In this document: one piece after another, positions 45,939 through 53,289 of the stretch
Numbering within the stretch: position 1 is the first letter of the stretch
Layout: each line of letters opens with the position of its first letter
DNA from: Faeciplasma sp045660445
GTDB taxonomy: Bacteria > Bacillota > Clostridia > Oscillospirales > Ruminococcaceae
Length of the DNA stretch: 64,000 nucleotides
NCBI GenBank assembly: GCA_045660445.1
Contig: JAZRDR010000001.1
Span: 124,001 to 188,000 of the forward strand
Direction of reading: 5' to 3'
The notes under the pieces: model-generated
The model's database searches: none
Told to the model about the DNA's origin: nothing
The model's input: the letters and a program-made list of their open reading frames with translations, nothing else
Translations under genes and position numbers: made by a program

Positions 45939-46507
45939 ATTTTATAGATTATAGTAGCCTTGGCACCATAACTGAGTTTTTCTCTATTTTCATTCGTGCC
46001 ACCACCGTAAACATCTACATCGACATCAACAATATCGTCGAAGTGTTCCAAAATAAAAGGCAAATCCGCACGAGGAACATTGCCAATCTGCTCATTTTTC
46101 GCATATACAGCGACAGCGAGCTCACCCTCAAACTCATATTTTTTAAGGTGATACAGTACAAGTTCATCGTCATACGGCTCATCACCAAAATAAATAGCAC
46201 GCAAAATCGTTTGTCGAGATTTACGACCGTTCTTGAAAGTTACACCGGCAACCTTAAACTGATAGCTGTCACAGGTCCTAACGTGAGGAGAGAATGTAAC
46301 TGCAGGAGGGGGGGCAACTTTTTGTGTATTAACATAAGCTTTTTTTGGGGGCCACAAAAAAATTATCATTGCAATGCAGCCACCAAAGGCTAAGCCACCG
46401 AATAAAAACTTAGCGGCAATAGGGGTATCACCTAATATGCCTGCAAAGCCAATAATTTCGATTATTAAAAAAAGAAAAATTATTAAAAATATAGTGCCTT
46501 TTTTCAT
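45935..46507 (-). CDS. HIRAN-like domain membrane protein
   Basis: A 190-residue protein with two N-terminal transmembrane helices (residues 5-24 and 31-51) and a Pro-rich linker. The soluble domain reads FKVAGVTFKNGRKSRQTILR, later YEFEGELAVAVYA and IGNVPRADLPFI. That arrangement resembles HIRAN domains, which bind DNA ends or regulate phage and host DNA processes. It sits in the lysogeny module, so it may be expressed from the prophage. The function is inferred; a superinfection or host-benefit role is possible. Confidence 0.6.
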   Translation of the reverse strand: MKKGTIFLIIFLFLIIEIIGFAGILGDTPIAAKFLFGGLAFGGCIAMIIFLWPPKKAYVNTQKVAPPPAVTFSPHVRTCDSYQFKVAGVTFKNGRKSRQTILRAIYFGDEPYDDELVLYHLKKYEFEGELAVAVYAKNEQIGNVPRADLPFILEHFDDIVDVDVDVYGGGTNENREKLSYGAKATIIYKI

Positions 46508-46530
46508 AATAGAGCCCTCCAGCTATTGTC

Positions 46531-47109
46531 TCAGATCTTCTTGTATGAAGATATATAATCCTTGAAGTTATCAAAGACTTGTCTTTCTAAATCGCTTGAT
46601 AAAAACTTACCTCGGCCATACAAAACCTGCATCCTCTCTGCTCTCGCTTTGGCGGCGGTATAACTGACGCCGAACGTCTGTTGGATATCTTGCGGTGTGT
46701 GCAGATCTAATCCCCATACCACACAAGCAGGCACGAGAAGTCTTATTGCAAACATGTCGGCGTGACGCTCTGTTTCCGGCTTACTGATATCAATAGTGCG
46801 TGCATGATATCCTAATCTCAAAGGATGCCCTAAGAAAATATGTCCCAGTTCGTGAGCTATTGTAAAACGGCTTCTTTCCCTTGAGACGGTATCATCATAT
46901 ATAATGTACCATTTATCTCCGTCGAGAATGCTTGCGCCTGATTCATTGTTCTTGAGCTCGTCTACTTCCGAGTTTTTGAAAATGGTTATTCCGGAAGAGT
47001 GAGCAATTTTGGCGACATTCACAGGAACAGAACGAACATTATAATCGAGCAATACTTGCCAAGCTGAATCTCGCACGTTCTTATATGCGCCATACACGTT
47101 TTTTATCAA
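46531..47109 (-). CDS. ImmA/IrrE-family metallopeptidase
   Basis: A protein of about 192 residues. The zinc site HELGHIFLGH is in a central segment (FTIAHELGHIFLGHPLR), and further on come ETERHADMFAIRLLVPA and a winged-helix-like tail. ImmA proteins cleave phage-type repressors to trigger induction, and the repressor gene is directly upstream. No ATG is available. TTG at 47,109 with GAGGTGA six bases upstream is likeliest; GTG at 47,118 is an alternative. Confidence 0.85.
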   Translation of the reverse strand: MIKNVYGAYKNVRDSAWQVLLDYNVRSVPVNVAKIAHSSGITIFKNSEVDELKNNESGASILDGDKWYIIYDDTVSRERSRFTIAHELGHIFLGHPLRLGYHARTIDISKPETERHADMFAIRLLVPACVVWGLDLHTPQDIQQTFGVSYTAAKARAERMQVLYGRGKFLSSDLERQVFDNFKDYISSYKKI

Positions 47110-47117
47110 GATTATCA

Positions 47118-47151
47118 CCTCACGGGGTATCTTCTCCGTGAGGGTTGTTTT
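47118..47151 (+). terminator. Hairpin with T tract facing right, upstream of immA
   Basis: CCTCACGG / CCGTGAGG around a ten-base loop, then GTTGTTTTTT on the plus strand. On the minus strand the distal arm overlaps the ribosome site GTGAGGTGA of the ImmA gene. Confidence 0.6.
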
Positions 47152-47167
47152 TTATGCTTCTTTGTCG

Positions 47168-47638
47168 TTAAAGGTCATCGTCACTCGTAACGGGGGTTGC
47201 GCGTTTGAATTTGTCAAGATCAGAGACGGATCTTTTTTCAAGTCGAGGCTCGGTGTTATCGTCTGATCTTGCGGCACGATAGATTATACGACTTGTATTC
47301 TCTTCGATATCTAATAATTTATCAACTGAAGATTGCATTTCAGGCTTATTGCGATACGCCGCGATGAGCCTTTTTTCATGCTCGGTTATTCCTACTTTCA
47401 TCTGAGAAATATTATCTTGGTTGATTTCTGGATCATCGGTACGGCCAAGTAGGTAGTCCACGGAGCAATTAAGGTAGTCGGCAATTCTTGCGAGATTATC
47501 AGCCTTTGGCACGGAAGTCTTCATATTTGACATGGTATTGAATCCAAGTCCTACATCTTCCAAAAGCTGCTTTACGGAAATGCTCTTAGACTTAGCAATC
47601 AATCTAATGCGATCAGCAATATTAGCAGAAACGTACAA
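47168..47638 (-). CDS. Prophage repressor, XRE family
   Basis: A protein of about 156 residues. The N-terminal helix-turn-helix reads SISVKQLLEDVGLGFNTMSNM and LARIADYLNCSVDYLLGRTDD, the standard XRE ending. The C-terminal half is polar and lacks a LexA-type peptidase, fitting control by the ImmA protease next door. The likely start is TTG at 47,638 with AAGGAG eight bases upstream; GTG at 47,647 overlaps that site. It is divergent from the lytic promoter. Confidence 0.85.
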   Translation of the reverse strand: MYVSANIADRIRLIAKSKSISVKQLLEDVGLGFNTMSNMKTSVPKADNLARIADYLNCSVDYLLGRTDDPEINQDNISQMKVGITEHEKRLIAAYRNKPEMQSSVDKLLDIEENTSRIIYRAARSDDNTEPRLEKRSVSDLDKFKRATPVTSDDDL

Positions 47639-47672
47639 ATCTATCACTCCTTTTTGTTCAAAGTTCCAAAAT

Positions 47673-47724
47673 CTCTAAAGATAGATAAAATTCAATTGAC
47701 ACACTCTAAACTTAGAGATATAAT
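47673..47724 (+). promoter_or_regulatory. Lytic promoter with repressor operators
   Basis: TTGACA (47,696), 17 bases, TATAAT (47,719): a consensus sigma-A promoter. The spacer contains the perfect palindrome CTCTAA-AC-TTAGAG (47,704-47,717). A second half-matching site CTCTAAAGATAGAT lies at 47,673-47,686. This fits a repressor/Cro switch. Confidence 0.8.
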
Positions 47725-47816
47725 ATAACCAAGTTAAGACTATATCCTAACTATAACACAGCTTTTGTTAAAAAGCAATAAAAAGGAATAAAAATATAAG
47801 ATTAGAGGTGCATGAA

Positions 47817-48023
47817 ATGAATGTTGGCGAAAACATCAGAATTCGCAGGGAAAGTCTCGGGATAAAGCAGGCAGAGTTAGCAGAAAACGTTGGAATATCT
47901 CAACCAATGCTGAGTCAGATCGAGCGAGGCACAAAAAACCCTTCGATTCAAGTAGGGCGAGTGATCGCAAAATGTTTAAACTGCAGTATGGACGATCTGT
48001 GTGAAGATATCCGAACTGTATAA
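47817..48023 (+). CDS. Cro-like XRE regulator
   Basis: A 68-residue single-domain helix-turn-helix protein (IRIRRESLGIKQAELAENVG, QPMLSQIERGTKNPS, CLNCSMDDL). The ATG at 47,817 has AGAGG eight bases upstream. It is the first gene after the lytic promoter, the position of Cro, and probably shuts off the repressor and competes for the same operators. Confidence 0.8.
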   Translation: MNVGENIRIRRESLGIKQAELAENVGISQPMLSQIERGTKNPSIQVGRVIAKCLNCSMDDLCEDIRTV

Positions 48024-48036
48024 AGGAGACCCAAAA

Positions 48037-48240
48037 ATGCGCATCAAAGAACTTTACTACGAAAACCTTGAACAGATCCGCAAGCGGTTCGGTGAAGCCG
48101 AGCTTATTCCAATTAAAAAAGCGGCTGAGTATTGCGGATGTGACAGCCGCACCCTTATGAGTCAAAAGGACTTTCCCTTAAAGAAAGTTGGAAGAATGTA
48201 TTACGTGGCAGCATGTGCTTTTGCAAGCTGGCTGTCGTGA
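48037..48240 (+). CDS. AlpA/excisionase-like HTH protein
   Basis: A 67-residue protein with a MerR/Xis-type winged-helix pattern (LIPIKKAAEYCGCDSRTLMS, PLKKVGRMYYVAACAFASWL). AAAGGAG precedes the ATG. Likely a regulator or recombination directionality factor that helps excision. It could instead be a pure transcription regulator. Confidence 0.6.
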   Translation: MRIKELYYENLEQIRKRFGEAELIPIKKAAEYCGCDSRTLMSQKDFPLKKVGRMYYVAACAFASWLS

Positions 48241-48261
48241 TTTTGGATTGGAGGTGACGAA

Positions 48262-48420
48262 ATGAACAAAATCATATTAACGCTGGTTTTGCCCGAAGGC
48301 AAAATATCAACCATGTGTGAGACTGTGGATGAAGCCTGCAGATGCATAAGCATTATAAACAGCTTTTGTGACGAGATGGGAATTCCTCGCCCGGAAAAGC
48401 AACTTGAGGAGGTGAAATAA
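48262..48420 (+). CDS. Small phage protein, 52 residues
   Basis: MNKIILTLVLPEGKISTMCE onward, with two further cysteines and an acidic C-terminus. GGAGGTGA lies ideally before the ATG and the stop abuts the next start, so it is probably translated. I recognise no family. Confidence 0.6.
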   Translation: MNKIILTLVLPEGKISTMCETVDEACRCISIINSFCDEMGIPRPEKQLEEVK

Positions 48421-48687
48421 ATGCAAATGAAAGGACAGCTGAAAGAATTCTATTTTACATACGGCACATATGGACAGCCTTACCTGGGCGGATGGACCGT
48501 TGTGTTAGCCGAGAACATTAAGCAGGCTATTGAGGTTTTCAGAATCTTTCACCCAGACAAGAACGAGGGGCTTATCAATTGCTCGGATTTTTACACAGAG
48601 GAGCAGTTCAGAACGACCCAAATGTACAAAAAAAGGCAACTTCGGAGCATTCTGCCACGAGAGGATATCATTGCTTCGATTCGTTAA
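48421..48687 (+). CDS. Hypothetical phage protein
   Basis: An 88-residue soluble protein (MQMKGQLKEFYFTYGTYGQ). Its GAGGTGA ribosome site overlaps the end of the preceding gene and it starts right after that stop. It resembles small early proteins of clostridial phages, but no function is evident. Confidence 0.6.
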   Translation: MQMKGQLKEFYFTYGTYGQPYLGGWTVVLAENIKQAIEVFRIFHPDKNEGLINCSDFYTEEQFRTTQMYKKRQLRSILPREDIIASIR

Positions 48688-48708
48688 CGACACAAAGGAG
48701 AAACAAAC

Positions 48709-48993
48709 ATGAAGGACAAGCTTATGACCGTTTTATTTTTTGCAGGACTTGCAGGCCTTGTTATGTCTTTTGCCGCTTATGATAACGCGGATCTTTCGCG
48801 CACGTTTGCCGCAGCAGGACTTGTGTGTTTCTTTGTCGGCTTTGCGCTGATGCTGATATCGGATTTTTGGCATAGAAAAAGGACCCGTTGCGCCGGCAAG
48901 CCTAACGAGTCCAAAAAGGTCGAAACAAATAAAGACCTTACCGTTATTATACACCGAATTAACGGCGTAGTCAAGGCGGGTGACCGCCCATGA
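48709..48993 (+). CDS. Small two-helix membrane protein
   Basis: 94 residues with hydrophobic helices at about 4-23 and 32-53 (LMTVLFFAGLAGLVMSFAAY, FAAAGLVCFFVGFALMLISD), then a basic tail. AAAGGAG precedes the ATG. The stop overlaps the next start (ATGA). Unknown role; an early host-takeover or exclusion function is possible but unsupported. Confidence 0.6.
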   Translation: MKDKLMTVLFFAGLAGLVMSFAAYDNADLSRTFAAAGLVCFFVGFALMLISDFWHRKRTRCAGKPNESKKVETNKDLTVIIHRINGVVKAGDRP

Positions 48994-49253
48994 CGTTTGA
49001 TCAAGCCAAAAGAGCAGGGAAGGCGAGAGTGCCGATCGTGGTTATCGGCGCGACCGCCGCCAAGATCGGGGCGATCACTTTTAAACGCATCAGAAGTGTG
49101 AGGATAGAATTCGATGCTTATGGCAGGGACGAGGACTTTGTTGAGCTTGTTGATAAGAAAGCAGGCAACAGCACTCTTGTATGCCCGTTAGCTGACATCG
49201 ACTTCGCCCCGGATTGCCCGGATACCCTTAAAAAGTTAGTATTGGAAGCTTGA
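48990..49253 (+). CDS. Hypothetical phage protein
   Basis: An 87-residue beta-rich soluble protein (MTFDQAKRAGKARVPIVVIG, later FVELVDKKAGNSTLVCPLAD) that may form an SH3-like barrel. It overlaps the preceding gene by four bases. The early operon ends here with a terminator. No known function. Confidence 0.6.
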   Translation: MTFDQAKRAGKARVPIVVIGATAAKIGAITFKRIRSVRIEFDAYGRDEDFVELVDKKAGNSTLVCPLADIDFAPDCPDTLKKLVLEA

Positions 49254-49272
49254 AAACTGAACAAAATTTCAC

Positions 49273-49293
49273 AAAAAGGCGACTGCCTTTTTT
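49273..49293 (+). terminator. Rho-independent terminator of first early operon
   Basis: AAAAAGGC-GACT-GCCTTTTTT, 20 bases after the preceding stop. Confidence 0.75.
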
Positions 49294-49355
49294 CGGGCTT
49301 GTAATAGATATTAACTTAACGCCCATTTCTTTTTATATTTAATTGATAAATATAA

Positions 49356-49404
49356 GGGGTGAGGGGGGATACTGGGGGAGAGGGGAATGCGTCCCCTTTC
49401 CCCC
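49356..49404. other. G-run / hairpin element upstream of HUH Rep
   Basis: Four G runs of 4-6 bases with loops of 3, 5 and 3 bases (49,356-49,385) form a canonical G-quadruplex motif. The right two runs also pair with C runs in a 12-base stem (49,374-49,404), loop AATGCGT, with one G-T pair. It sits 42 bases before the Rep start and could be a nicking origin or a control element. Confidence 0.6.
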
Positions 49405-49445
49405 GAAAAGTCAGCAATCTTTTTAAGAAGAAACGAGGTGTATAA

Positions 49446-50255
49446 ATGCGATGTCTTTATAGAGAAAAAAAGTTTTTGTGCGGCGACTTTTTGGAAATTG
49501 ACGTTTTCCCGGTATTCAAGAAGCCCGGAGCGAGAAGCAAACGAGCTAAGCCCACGAGTGCTGTGCAAGAGCGTTTGAACCAGCGCAATGCCGAGCGCAA
49601 GCTTATCCGCCTTCTTAATGCCAACTTCACAGAGGATGATATCCGCTTCGACTTAACATACTCAAACGATAATTACCCCGAGAGCCCCGAGGCGGCGCAG
49701 AGGGAAGTGCAAAACTTCCTGCGGCGAGTTAAGCGCCACCGAATAAAACTTGAGCTTCCCGAGCTCAAATACGTTTTTGTCACGGAGATCGGACAAAACG
49801 ACGGCCGACTGCACCATCACATAGTCATGTCGGGAGGTATGTCGATAAATAAGCTTGCAAAACTTTGGGGAAAAGGATACACGACAGCGAAGCCTTTGCA
49901 GTTTGACGAGTTCGGCATAGTCGGCATTGCGGTTTATCTTATCAAAAACCCGATACTCGGCAAGCGATGGTGCGCTTCGCGCAACTTAACGCAGCCGAAG
50001 GAATCACAGCGAGACGGCCGACTTTCGCAAAGAGAAGTCAGAGACATAGCCGTGTCGCCAAACGATGCCAAAAAACAGATAGAGAAATATTACGAAGGAT
50101 ACTTGCTGTCCGACGTTCATCCGTTTTATAACGAGGTCAACGGAGGATGGTATGTGTGCATCCGAATGAGGCGCAAGCCTCCACCAAAGAAAGGACGAGA
50201 CAAAAATGAGTACAAAAAGAAAAGAACTGATAAAACACTTGAAGGTAGCGCTTAG
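49446..50255 (+). CDS. HUH rolling-circle Rep-like endonuclease
   Basis: A 269-residue protein of the G2P/ORF2-like replication initiator type found in Firmicute phages. The histidine motif LHHHIVMSGG is at 122-130 (His123/His125). The catalytic tyrosine motif YLIK is at Tyr164-Lys167. An N-terminal segment (FDLTYSNDNYPESPEAA, NFLRRVKR) matches the family. It should nick ssDNA and stay attached through the tyrosine. GAGGTG precedes the ATG. It probably starts phage DNA replication or processing; an HUH enzyme in an HK97-type phage is notable. Confidence 0.8.
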   Translation: MRCLYREKKFLCGDFLEIDVFPVFKKPGARSKRAKPTSAVQERLNQRNAERKLIRLLNANFTEDDIRFDLTYSNDNYPESPEAAQREVQNFLRRVKRHRIKLELPELKYVFVTEIGQNDGRLHHHIVMSGGMSINKLAKLWGKGYTTAKPLQFDEFGIVGIAVYLIKNPILGKRWCASRNLTQPKESQRDGRLSQREVRDIAVSPNDAKKQIEKYYEGYLLSDVHPFYNEVNGGWYVCIRMRRKPPPKKGRDKNEYKKKRTDKTLEGSA

Positions 50256-50499
50256 CGCAGAAAACAATGATGTTGCGGAAAAGATCGTGAGAGAAATAAT
50301 GCAGGAGATCGCAATTCAGATGTCGATGCTTTTCAATCCGCTTGTGGTGGCCGAAGTGCCGTTTGTTATTGCGATGGCTGAAGTTTATGCTGAAACTTTA
50401 AGAACGAACTTTCCCGACGAGTGCGAAGTGGCTGACGAACTGAAAAAGATTCCCTTCGTCGCCGTTCAAATGCCGGCAAACGGAGGTAACGACAAATGA
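50206..50499 (+). CDS. Hypothetical phage protein
   Basis: A 97-residue helical protein (MSTKRKELIKHLKVALSAEN, later MLFNPLVVAEVPFVIAMAEV). It starts inside the end of the Rep gene, with AAAGGACGAG before the ATG, and ends overlapping the next gene. No family recognised. Confidence 0.6.
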   Translation: MSTKRKELIKHLKVALSAENNDVAEKIVREIMQEIAIQMSMLFNPLVVAEVPFVIAMAEVYAETLRTNFPDECEVADELKKIPFVAVQMPANGGNDK

Positions 50500-50627
50500 T
50501 ACATAGAGCAATGAGAAATCTAAGATCTCGCTTTAAACTGTGGTTAAGACCTAACAAGCACTGCAGATACTGCTGCTTGTGGTGTAGATACTTCAAAACT
50601 TGCCGCTTGGAATTGGAGGGGAAGTAA
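50496..50627 (+). CDS. Small Cys-rich basic protein, 43 residues
   Basis: MIHRAMRNLRSRFKLWLRPN followed by a CRYCCLWCRYFKTC segment, a likely metal-binding knuckle. It starts in the preceding stop (ATGA) and has GGAGG upstream. It overlaps the next start by one base. Function unknown; nucleic-acid binding is plausible. Confidence 0.55.
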   Translation: MIHRAMRNLRSRFKLWLRPNKHCRYCCLWCRYFKTCRLELEGK

Positions 50628-50821
50628 TGGCTGATCTGATAGAGCAATACCGTGCAGATGCCGCACGCATTAAAGCACGCAGAGAGAAACTTAAGACCGA
50701 GCTTATTGCGGCGATAAAGCGCCGTGATGATGAAGCCGCTTTCGGCCTTCGAAAGAGAATAAGAGACTTGGACAGCATGCATTACAACTTGATGCAGGCG
50801 GTCAATTTGATGAGTAAGTGA
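50627..50821 (+). CDS. Small coiled-coil phage protein
   Basis: 64 residues, highly charged and helical (MADLIEQYRADAARIKARRE, later FGLRKRIRDLDSMHYNL). GGAGGGG precedes the ATG, which overlaps the previous stop as TAATG. No function known. Confidence 0.55.
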   Translation: MADLIEQYRADAARIKARREKLKTELIAAIKRRDDEAAFGLRKRIRDLDSMHYNLMQAVNLMSK

Positions 50822-50834
50822 AAGGAGCCGCAAA

Positions 50835-51163
50835 ATGAATAAGCAGGCTGATTACATAAAACGTGAAGACGCAGCTGAACTGATCAGATCCTATTGCAAG
50901 GATCTGATCAGCAAAGGCGAACATGACATCGACGTCATAGACCTTAATGCCGACATCCAAAAGAAGCTGCGGCGGACGTTGTAGAGGCGGCAAAACGCGA
51001 TAGGAAAACGCCGGGCATATGCGATTGTTACCGCCCTATCTGGTACGACTCAAAAGCAGGCGTTTGTAACGGCACAAGAGAGCGGGATAAATGCTCCTGC
51101 GGCGGAGATAGAACAAAATGCGACTTTTATCCTGAGATCAGAGAAAGGGCGGCGAGTGAATGA
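50835..51163 (+). pseudogene. Frameshifted phage gene with Cys-rich tail
   Basis: The frame from ATG 50,835 (AAAGGAG upstream) reads MNKQADYIKREDAAELIRSY onward and stops at 50,984. From about 50,970 a different frame reads ADVVEAAKRDRKTPG, then ICDCYRPIWYDSKAGVCNG and KCSCGGDRTKCDFYP, to a TGA at 51,163 that overlaps the next ATG. This second part has no start of its own. Together they look like one early protein with a zinc-type tail, broken by a shift near 50,960-50,975. Confidence 0.6.
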
Positions 51164-51543
51164 AACTAAGCAAAGAGAACATAGAAAGAAAAACGCAAAT
51201 GCTCAAGCTTATATCCGAAGGGCTGACTTATGAAGAGATCAGTCAGAAGTTCGGCGTTACGAAGCAACGTGTATACGCCATTTGCGGCGGCCGCCGCGAG
51301 CGCCGTGCTGTAAATATCACAGAAGCGCAGTGCGTTTATCCCAACCTGCGCGAGTATATGATCAAAAATAAATGCAGTATTACAGAGCTGACAAGAGCGC
51401 TGTACGGCGATTCTCACGCCACTTGCATCAGTATGGTGCGCTTTTTATTGCAGGGCGGGAACAGCCGTAAAAAGCTTATTGACGGGATTTTAGCTTTAAC
51501 CGGCATGACTTACGAAAAGGCGTTTGAGAGGGAGGGTGATTGA
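51160..51543 (+). CDS. HTH-domain phage protein
   Basis: 127 residues. The N-terminal helix-turn-helix (MLKLISEGLTYEEISQKFGV, TKQRVYAICGGRR) resembles sigma-70 region 4 or resolvase HTH folds. A second helical domain follows. It is coupled to the upstream gene by ATGA. Likely a DNA-binding regulator of the early region. Confidence 0.6.
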   Translation: MKLSKENIERKTQMLKLISEGLTYEEISQKFGVTKQRVYAICGGRRERRAVNITEAQCVYPNLREYMIKNKCSITELTRALYGDSHATCISMVRFLLQGGNSRKKLIDGILALTGMTYEKAFEREGD

Positions 51544-51903
51544 ATGACCGATAACGAAATTATTAAGGCTTTGGAGTGTTGCTTTGTAAATGCAAACTGT
51601 AACGGTTGCCCTTTAGTCAGCCCACCCAAAGAAAAATGTCTTGAAAGAGCTTGCCATAACGCATTGCTTCTTATCAACCGCCAAAAGGCAGAGATTGAGG
51701 AGTTAAGAAACAGCTTTGCAATATCCCGAGAGGAAGCCAAAAAATATCAGCGAGGTTGCAGGAAAATCAAGATCGAAGCAAGCCAAGAGTTTGTCAAAAG
51801 GTTCGAAAAGAAAATAAAAGATGTCGCTTTTACATTAGGGCAAACTTGGGAATTACAGTGTGCTTTGAGAGCGGTGTTAAAAGAAATGACAGGCGGTGAG
51901 TAA
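51544..51903 (+). CDS. Phage protein with Cys cluster and coiled coil
   Basis: 119 residues. Five cysteines lie in the first 37 residues (LECCFVNANCNGCPL, CLERAC), followed by a coiled coil (INRQKAEIEELRNSF). This pattern is common in small clostridial prophage proteins of unknown role. The ATG follows the previous stop, with GGAGGGTGA upstream. Confidence 0.6.
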   Translation: MTDNEIIKALECCFVNANCNGCPLVSPPKEKCLERACHNALLLINRQKAEIEELRNSFAISREEAKKYQRGCRKIKIEASQEFVKRFEKKIKDVAFTLGQTWELQCALRAVLKEMTGGE

Positions 51904-51904
51904 T

Positions 51905-52219
51905 ATGCGTGATAGATTGATTGAGTTGTTAGGCGATTATTTATATAGCGAACAGATTGCCGACCACCTACTTGCATACGGCGTAATTGTCCCACCTTGT
52001 AAAATAGGCGACAAAATATATATGTTAGTGACAAAGCGCACTCATTCATATGATTTTAGTAATGGCAAAATGGTGAGAAAAAATAATCAACATACTTTTA
52101 TAAAGCAAACTTATCTCACTGAAAGCAACTTTTTCAGAGTGCTTAGAGATTTTGGCAAAACAGTATTTCTCACAAGAGAAGAAGCAGAACGAGCATTGAA
52201 AGGCGGTGAGAAGGAATGA
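51905..52219 (+). CDS. Hypothetical phage protein, modular tail
   Basis: 104 residues. It begins MRDRLIELLGDYLYSEQIAD and continues with VPPCKIGDKIYMLV. It ends GKTVFLTREEAERALKGGE, a tail shared with the next gene. The ATG at 51,905 has GGCGGTGA upstream. A family of small phage proteins with no known function. Confidence 0.6.
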   Translation: MRDRLIELLGDYLYSEQIADHLLAYGVIVPPCKIGDKIYMLVTKRTHSYDFSNGKMVRKNNQHTFIKQTYLTESNFFRVLRDFGKTVFLTREEAERALKGGEKE

Positions 52220-52473
52220 AGAAAACAATAGATTTCCCTTGCTATATCGGTGATACAATATATTTTGCGGTAGAAGATTATCACGACTCTGCCGTTATTG
52301 ATGGAATACATATTGACGAGCAAGGAATTATGTTTACTTGGGTACAATATGAAGTTGGAGTTGAACTAACGGAGTGTTGGGACGAGGGAGAATTTGAACT
52401 TGAAGATATTGGTAAGACGGTTTTCTTGACAAGAGAAGATGCAATTAAAGCATTGAAAGGCGGTGCGGAGTGA
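52216..52473 (+). CDS. Hypothetical phage protein, paralogue of preceding tail
   Basis: 85 residues (MKKTIDFPCYIGDTIYFAVE) with the same ending GKTVFLTREDAIKALKGG as the preceding gene. The middle reads YEVGVELTECWDEGEFELED. It overlaps its neighbours by four bases and one base. It is probably derived by duplication of a shared module. Confidence 0.6.
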   Translation: MKKTIDFPCYIGDTIYFAVEDYHDSAVIDGIHIDEQGIMFTWVQYEVGVELTECWDEGEFELEDIGKTVFLTREDAIKALKGGAE

Positions 52474-52820
52474 TGGCAACATCTTGGAAATCACAGCAAG
52501 GCGATGGTGAATATGCCTTGCAATTTGAAACCGATAACAAAGAAAAATATAAGCTTGTTGAAAAAGCGGCACAAATGGCGGTAGACGGGAAAATGGTAGA
52601 AAGGTACATTGACATTGAAAATGTAACCATTCCGAAAGGCTTTTTTGAAGATTTAAACGTCCCGAAGCTCCTTGCTTGGCTCGCTTCCCAACCCACCGCC
52701 GATGTTGTGGAAGTGGTGCGATGCAAGGATTGCAAGTATTGGAACAATGGAGATTGTTATAGGATTGAATTAACAAGACCTACCGATTTTTGCAGTTACG
52801 GAGAAAGGAAAAATACATAA
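52473..52820 (+). CDS. Phage protein with C-terminal zinc-ribbon-like motif
   Basis: 115 residues. The C-terminus DVVEVVRCKDCKYWNNGDC followed by FCSYGER is a recurrent Cys4 motif in clostridial phage proteins. The N-terminal half is hydrophilic. The ATG at 52,473 overlaps the prior stop. The stop abuts ssb. Function unknown. Confidence 0.65.
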   Translation: MATSWKSQQGDGEYALQFETDNKEKYKLVEKAAQMAVDGKMVERYIDIENVTIPKGFFEDLNVPKLLAWLASQPTADVVEVVRCKDCKYWNNGDCYRIELTRPTDFCSYGERKNT

Positions 52821-53255
52821 ATGCTTAACAGAGTTATTTTAATGGGCAGAATTACACAAGACCTTGAACTTAAATCAACCGCCAATGGTACAAGCGTTTT
52901 GACGTTCAATATCGCTGTTGACCGCGGCTATGTTAAACAGGGAGAAGAAAGACAAACCGATTTTATCACCTGCGTGGCTTGGCGTCAGCAGGCAGACTTC
53001 ATCAGCAAGCATTTCGCAAAGGGCAGAATGATTGCTATCGAGGGCAACCTCAGAAGCCGCACTTACGACGACAAGAACGGAACAAAGCATTATGTTACCG
53101 AGGTTTACGTTGATAATATTTCCTTTACCGGCGAAAAAGCATCTGATAATGCAGAGGCGCATAAAGGGCAGCAAAGTGTTGCCGCACCTGTAGTTATCGC
53201 TGACGACCTTGCAGAATTTGAGGAAGTTTTGAGCGACGGGGGCTGCCCGTTTTAA
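52821..53255 (+). CDS. ssb: Single-stranded DNA-binding protein
   Basis: A 144-residue SSB with an OB fold (MLNRVILMGRITQDLELKST, NIAVDRGYVKQGEERQTDFI, EGNLRSRTYDDKNG). The acidic tail ends DGGCPF, rather than the usual DDIPF-type tip that recruits host partners. It coats ssDNA during phage replication, consistent with the HUH Rep upstream. Confidence 0.93.
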   Translation: MLNRVILMGRITQDLELKSTANGTSVLTFNIAVDRGYVKQGEERQTDFITCVAWRQQADFISKHFAKGRMIAIEGNLRSRTYDDKNGTKHYVTEVYVDNISFTGEKASDNAEAHKGQQSVAAPVVIADDLAEFEEVLSDGGCPF

Positions 53256-53257
53256 TT

Positions 53258-53289
53258 GAGGCTGAAGAATAACAGAAAGGACGATAAAG
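53258..53289 (+). repeat. Leader repeat copy 1
   Basis: GAGGCTGAAGAATAACAGAA continuing AGGACGATAAAGA. It is matched at 53,641-53,671 except for one substitution and a two-base gap. It carries the ribosome site of the next gene. Confidence 0.7.
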
